NCBI GenBank assembly: GCA_017610385.1
Contig: JAFCCC010000010.1
Span: 1 to 42,590 of the forward strand
DNA length: 42,590 nt
Direction: 5' to 3'
From: Candidatus Nanohalarchaeota archaeon
GTDB taxonomy: Archaea; Nanohalarchaeota; Nanosalinia; Nanosalinales; JAFCCC01
Shown: piece by piece, positions 41,193 to 42,590 of the stretch
Layout of the letters: each line of letters opens with the position of its first letter
Numbering within the stretch: position 1 is the first letter of the stretch
The notes under the pieces: generated by a model
The model's database searches: none
What the model saw: the letters and a program-made list of their open reading frames with translations, nothing else
What the model was told of the DNA's origin: nothing
Made by a program: the position numbers and the translations under genes

Positions 41193-42422
41193 ATGTTAGA
41201 ACTAGATTCTTGTGTTTATACGAATCATACGCCTATTCCTGGGCAAGAACTTGTAAAAGATATATTATTTCCAACAAGATTTCCTTTAATTGGCTGGATT
41301 CCCCGCGCTTTGCTTTCATATCAAGGTTACTCGCTTCTAGGAATAAATACAAAAGAACTTACTCAATATTTAGATAAACACAAAGATCAGGCAGTAATCT
41401 GGGTAGAAAACAGACATTATCCAAATCCGGTTAGAGTTCCGTCCGATTATGAAGATCGTGTTTTACTTGGTTTAGAAGATCCAGAAGATGGGATGATTTA
41501 TGTTGGAACAAAGACGCTTCCAGAAGGTTCTGACATTTATGATAGAATCGTAAACTGTTGCTCTGAAAGGGGTTTATGGATGGCACCACCTTCTTTGTTA
41601 CTGGATATAACGAATTTATCTTCAAAAGAGATTCGGCGAGGTAGAATTCTTTATTCTTTACTAAAAGAAGGTTATGACGCAATTCCAGGAGATTCTCATA
41701 ATAATCTTCCGGTTATGGGAGGATCAGGCGCAATTCAGTATTATTCAAATATTCATTGCAGTTATTGTGAAACTAATTTACATGATATACGAGACTTTTT
41801 AGATGCGCCCGAACGTGTGAAAACAGTATTTCGTTTAGAGGATCCTTGTTTAACAAGCGCGGCAGAATTATTCTGGCAAACCTTATGGAATAAATTAGAA
41901 GAAACATTTCCAAAACGCGCACAAAAACATCTGACATATATCGAAAACAAACAATTCCGTTTTTCAGAAACCTCATTGAGAAAAAAACAAAATCCAAATT
42001 TATTATACAGCGCCCTTTCGGTTTTTAGAAGAAACCCATATACTTTACTTCTTCCAACACTTTATGCGTGGTATAAACTTTACCCAGTGATTCTTTCAGA
42101 GGAGGCTTTGCATAGTTATGAAAATCTAATGAATTTTCGAATGGATCGTTTATTGCATTTTTTTGTAGGAAGTGCTTCTGAAGCATTTTATCATACATTA
42201 GGTTCTACAAGAGATTGGTCTAGTAGAGATACTTTTTTGGCTTCTGCGATAGGTACAACTAGCGCAGCTATTTCTAAAGAACTTTGGGACGTAGTTTTAC
42301 GAAGTAATCTTTTTGACCCAGTAGATGTCTTATCAACCATGGCCGGATTTTTAACTAATCTGGGTTATAGAGAAATAAAAAGCGGATTTAGAAACTTCGG
42401 TGAACATAAGAAATCACGTTGA
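41193..42422 (+). CDS. Unknown 409-aa protein
   Basis: Soluble, mixed composition, no signal peptide or clear membrane helix. The N-terminal half resembles a compact alpha/beta region (HTPIPGQELVKDILFPTRFP... RHYPNPVRVPSDYEDRVLLG). A HCSYCETN segment (about 189-196) could bind metal. The C-terminal half is helix-rich. I recognise no family. The AT-rich gap 41100-41192 holds TATA-like sites for this gene and the divergent HAD gene. Confidence 0.7.
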   Translation: MLELDSCVYTNHTPIPGQELVKDILFPTRFPLIGWIPRALLSYQGYSLLGINTKELTQYLDKHKDQAVIWVENRHYPNPVRVPSDYEDRVLLGLEDPEDGMIYVGTKTLPEGSDIYDRIVNCCSERGLWMAPPSLLLDITNLSSKEIRRGRILYSLLKEGYDAIPGDSHNNLPVMGGSGAIQYYSNIHCSYCETNLHDIRDFLDAPERVKTVFRLEDPCLTSAAELFWQTLWNKLEETFPKRAQKHLTYIENKQFRFSETSLRKKQNPNLLYSALSVFRRNPYTLLLPTLYAWYKLYPVILSEEALHSYENLMNFRMDRLLHFFVGSASEAFYHTLGSTRDWSSRDTFLASAIGTTSAAISKELWDVVLRSNLFDPVDVLSTMAGFLTNLGYREIKSGFRNFGEHKKSR

Positions 42423-42424
42423 TC

Positions 42425-42450
42425 GATATAAAAAGGCTTCTTCTTTTGTT
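42425..42450 (+). terminator. T-rich 3' end of the 409-aa gene
   Basis: CTTCTTCTTTTGTTTTTT follows the stop codon, consistent with archaeal oligo-T termination. Confidence 0.4.
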
Positions 42451-42590
42451 TTTTCGCTTAAGCCTTTTACTGAAAAGGCTTAGTGAGTTACCCTCGTAAC
42501 TCGCTGTTTACTTTTCGCTTAAGCCTTTATTAAAAGGCTTAGTGAGTTACCCTCGTAACTCGCTGTTTACTTTTCGCTTAAGCCTTTATT
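42451..42590. repeat. Tandem hairpin repeats at the right edge
   Basis: Two units and the start of a third, about 60 bp each: CGCTTAAGCC...GGCTTAGTGAG followed by GAGTTAC-CCTC-GTAACTC and the linker GTTTACTTTT. Same family as 8032-8185 and 23-75, with small changes (ACCC for ACAC; stems of 8-10 bp). Continues past the window. Confidence 0.85.

Overview
This window is AT-rich archaeal DNA. The 16S rRNA gene has archaeal ends. The ribosomal operon has archaeal-type members (eL18, eL19, eL32, eS4), RNA polymerase subunits D and N, aIF1, the RNase P protein Rpp29, Cbf5 and SecY. TATA boxes sit about 25 nt before many start codons, and the tRNA introns have archaeal bulge-helix-bulge junctions. 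The low GC and long low-complexity protein tails suggest a DPANN-type lineage (Woesearchaeota/Pacearchaeota/Nanoarchaeota-like); that placement is inference.

Layout. 1-1750: tRNA-Ala(TGC) and 16S rRNA on the minus strand, with a visible 16S processing stem; 23S probably lies just left of the window. 2072-7735: MFS transporter, KaiC-like ATPase, M18 aminopeptidase, small unknown proteins and five tRNAs, two with striking introns. 7799-11672 (minus): rpoN, uS9, uL13, eL18, tRNA-Leu, rpoD, uS11, uS4, uS13. 11854-15672: tRNA-Gln with two non-canonical introns, an arrestin-like protein, tRNA-Ser, Endonuclease Q, Cbf5 and an unknown protein. 15674-30330 (minus): a long S10/spc superoperon running uL3-uL4-uL23-uL2-uS19-uL22-uS3-uL29-aIF1-Rpp29-uS17-uL14-uL24-eS4-uL5-uS14-uS8-uL6-eL32-(zinc ribbon)-eL19-uL18-uS5-uL30-uL15-SecY-DUF106. 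30511-42590: accessory and housekeeping genes (VIT-like carrier, amino-acid dehydrogenase, RtcB-archease, NUDIX, UppP-like, a toxin-antitoxin module with a broken toxin, FAD oxidoreductase, NSUN methyltransferase, HAD hydrolase, unknown 409-aa protein).

Three themes tie the window together. (1) tRNA introns: 7 of 10 tRNA genes are interrupted, two of them outside the anticodon loop (D-arm, T-loop), and one intron is 276 nt. The RNA ligase RtcB and its cofactor archease are encoded nearby. (2) A family of modular perfect-stem hairpins fills spaces next to tRNA genes, the tRNA-Pro intron, the uS9-rpoN gap and both window edges; stems differ while architecture and loops are kept. (3) eL32 and uL24 share a nearly identical 3' tail. 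In both, the in-frame UGA is followed by an open +1 frame that runs exactly into the next gene's start, which is either a decayed tail or a possible frameshift site. Two small zinc-finger genes, a frameshifted small gene and several structured untranslated regions are also described.
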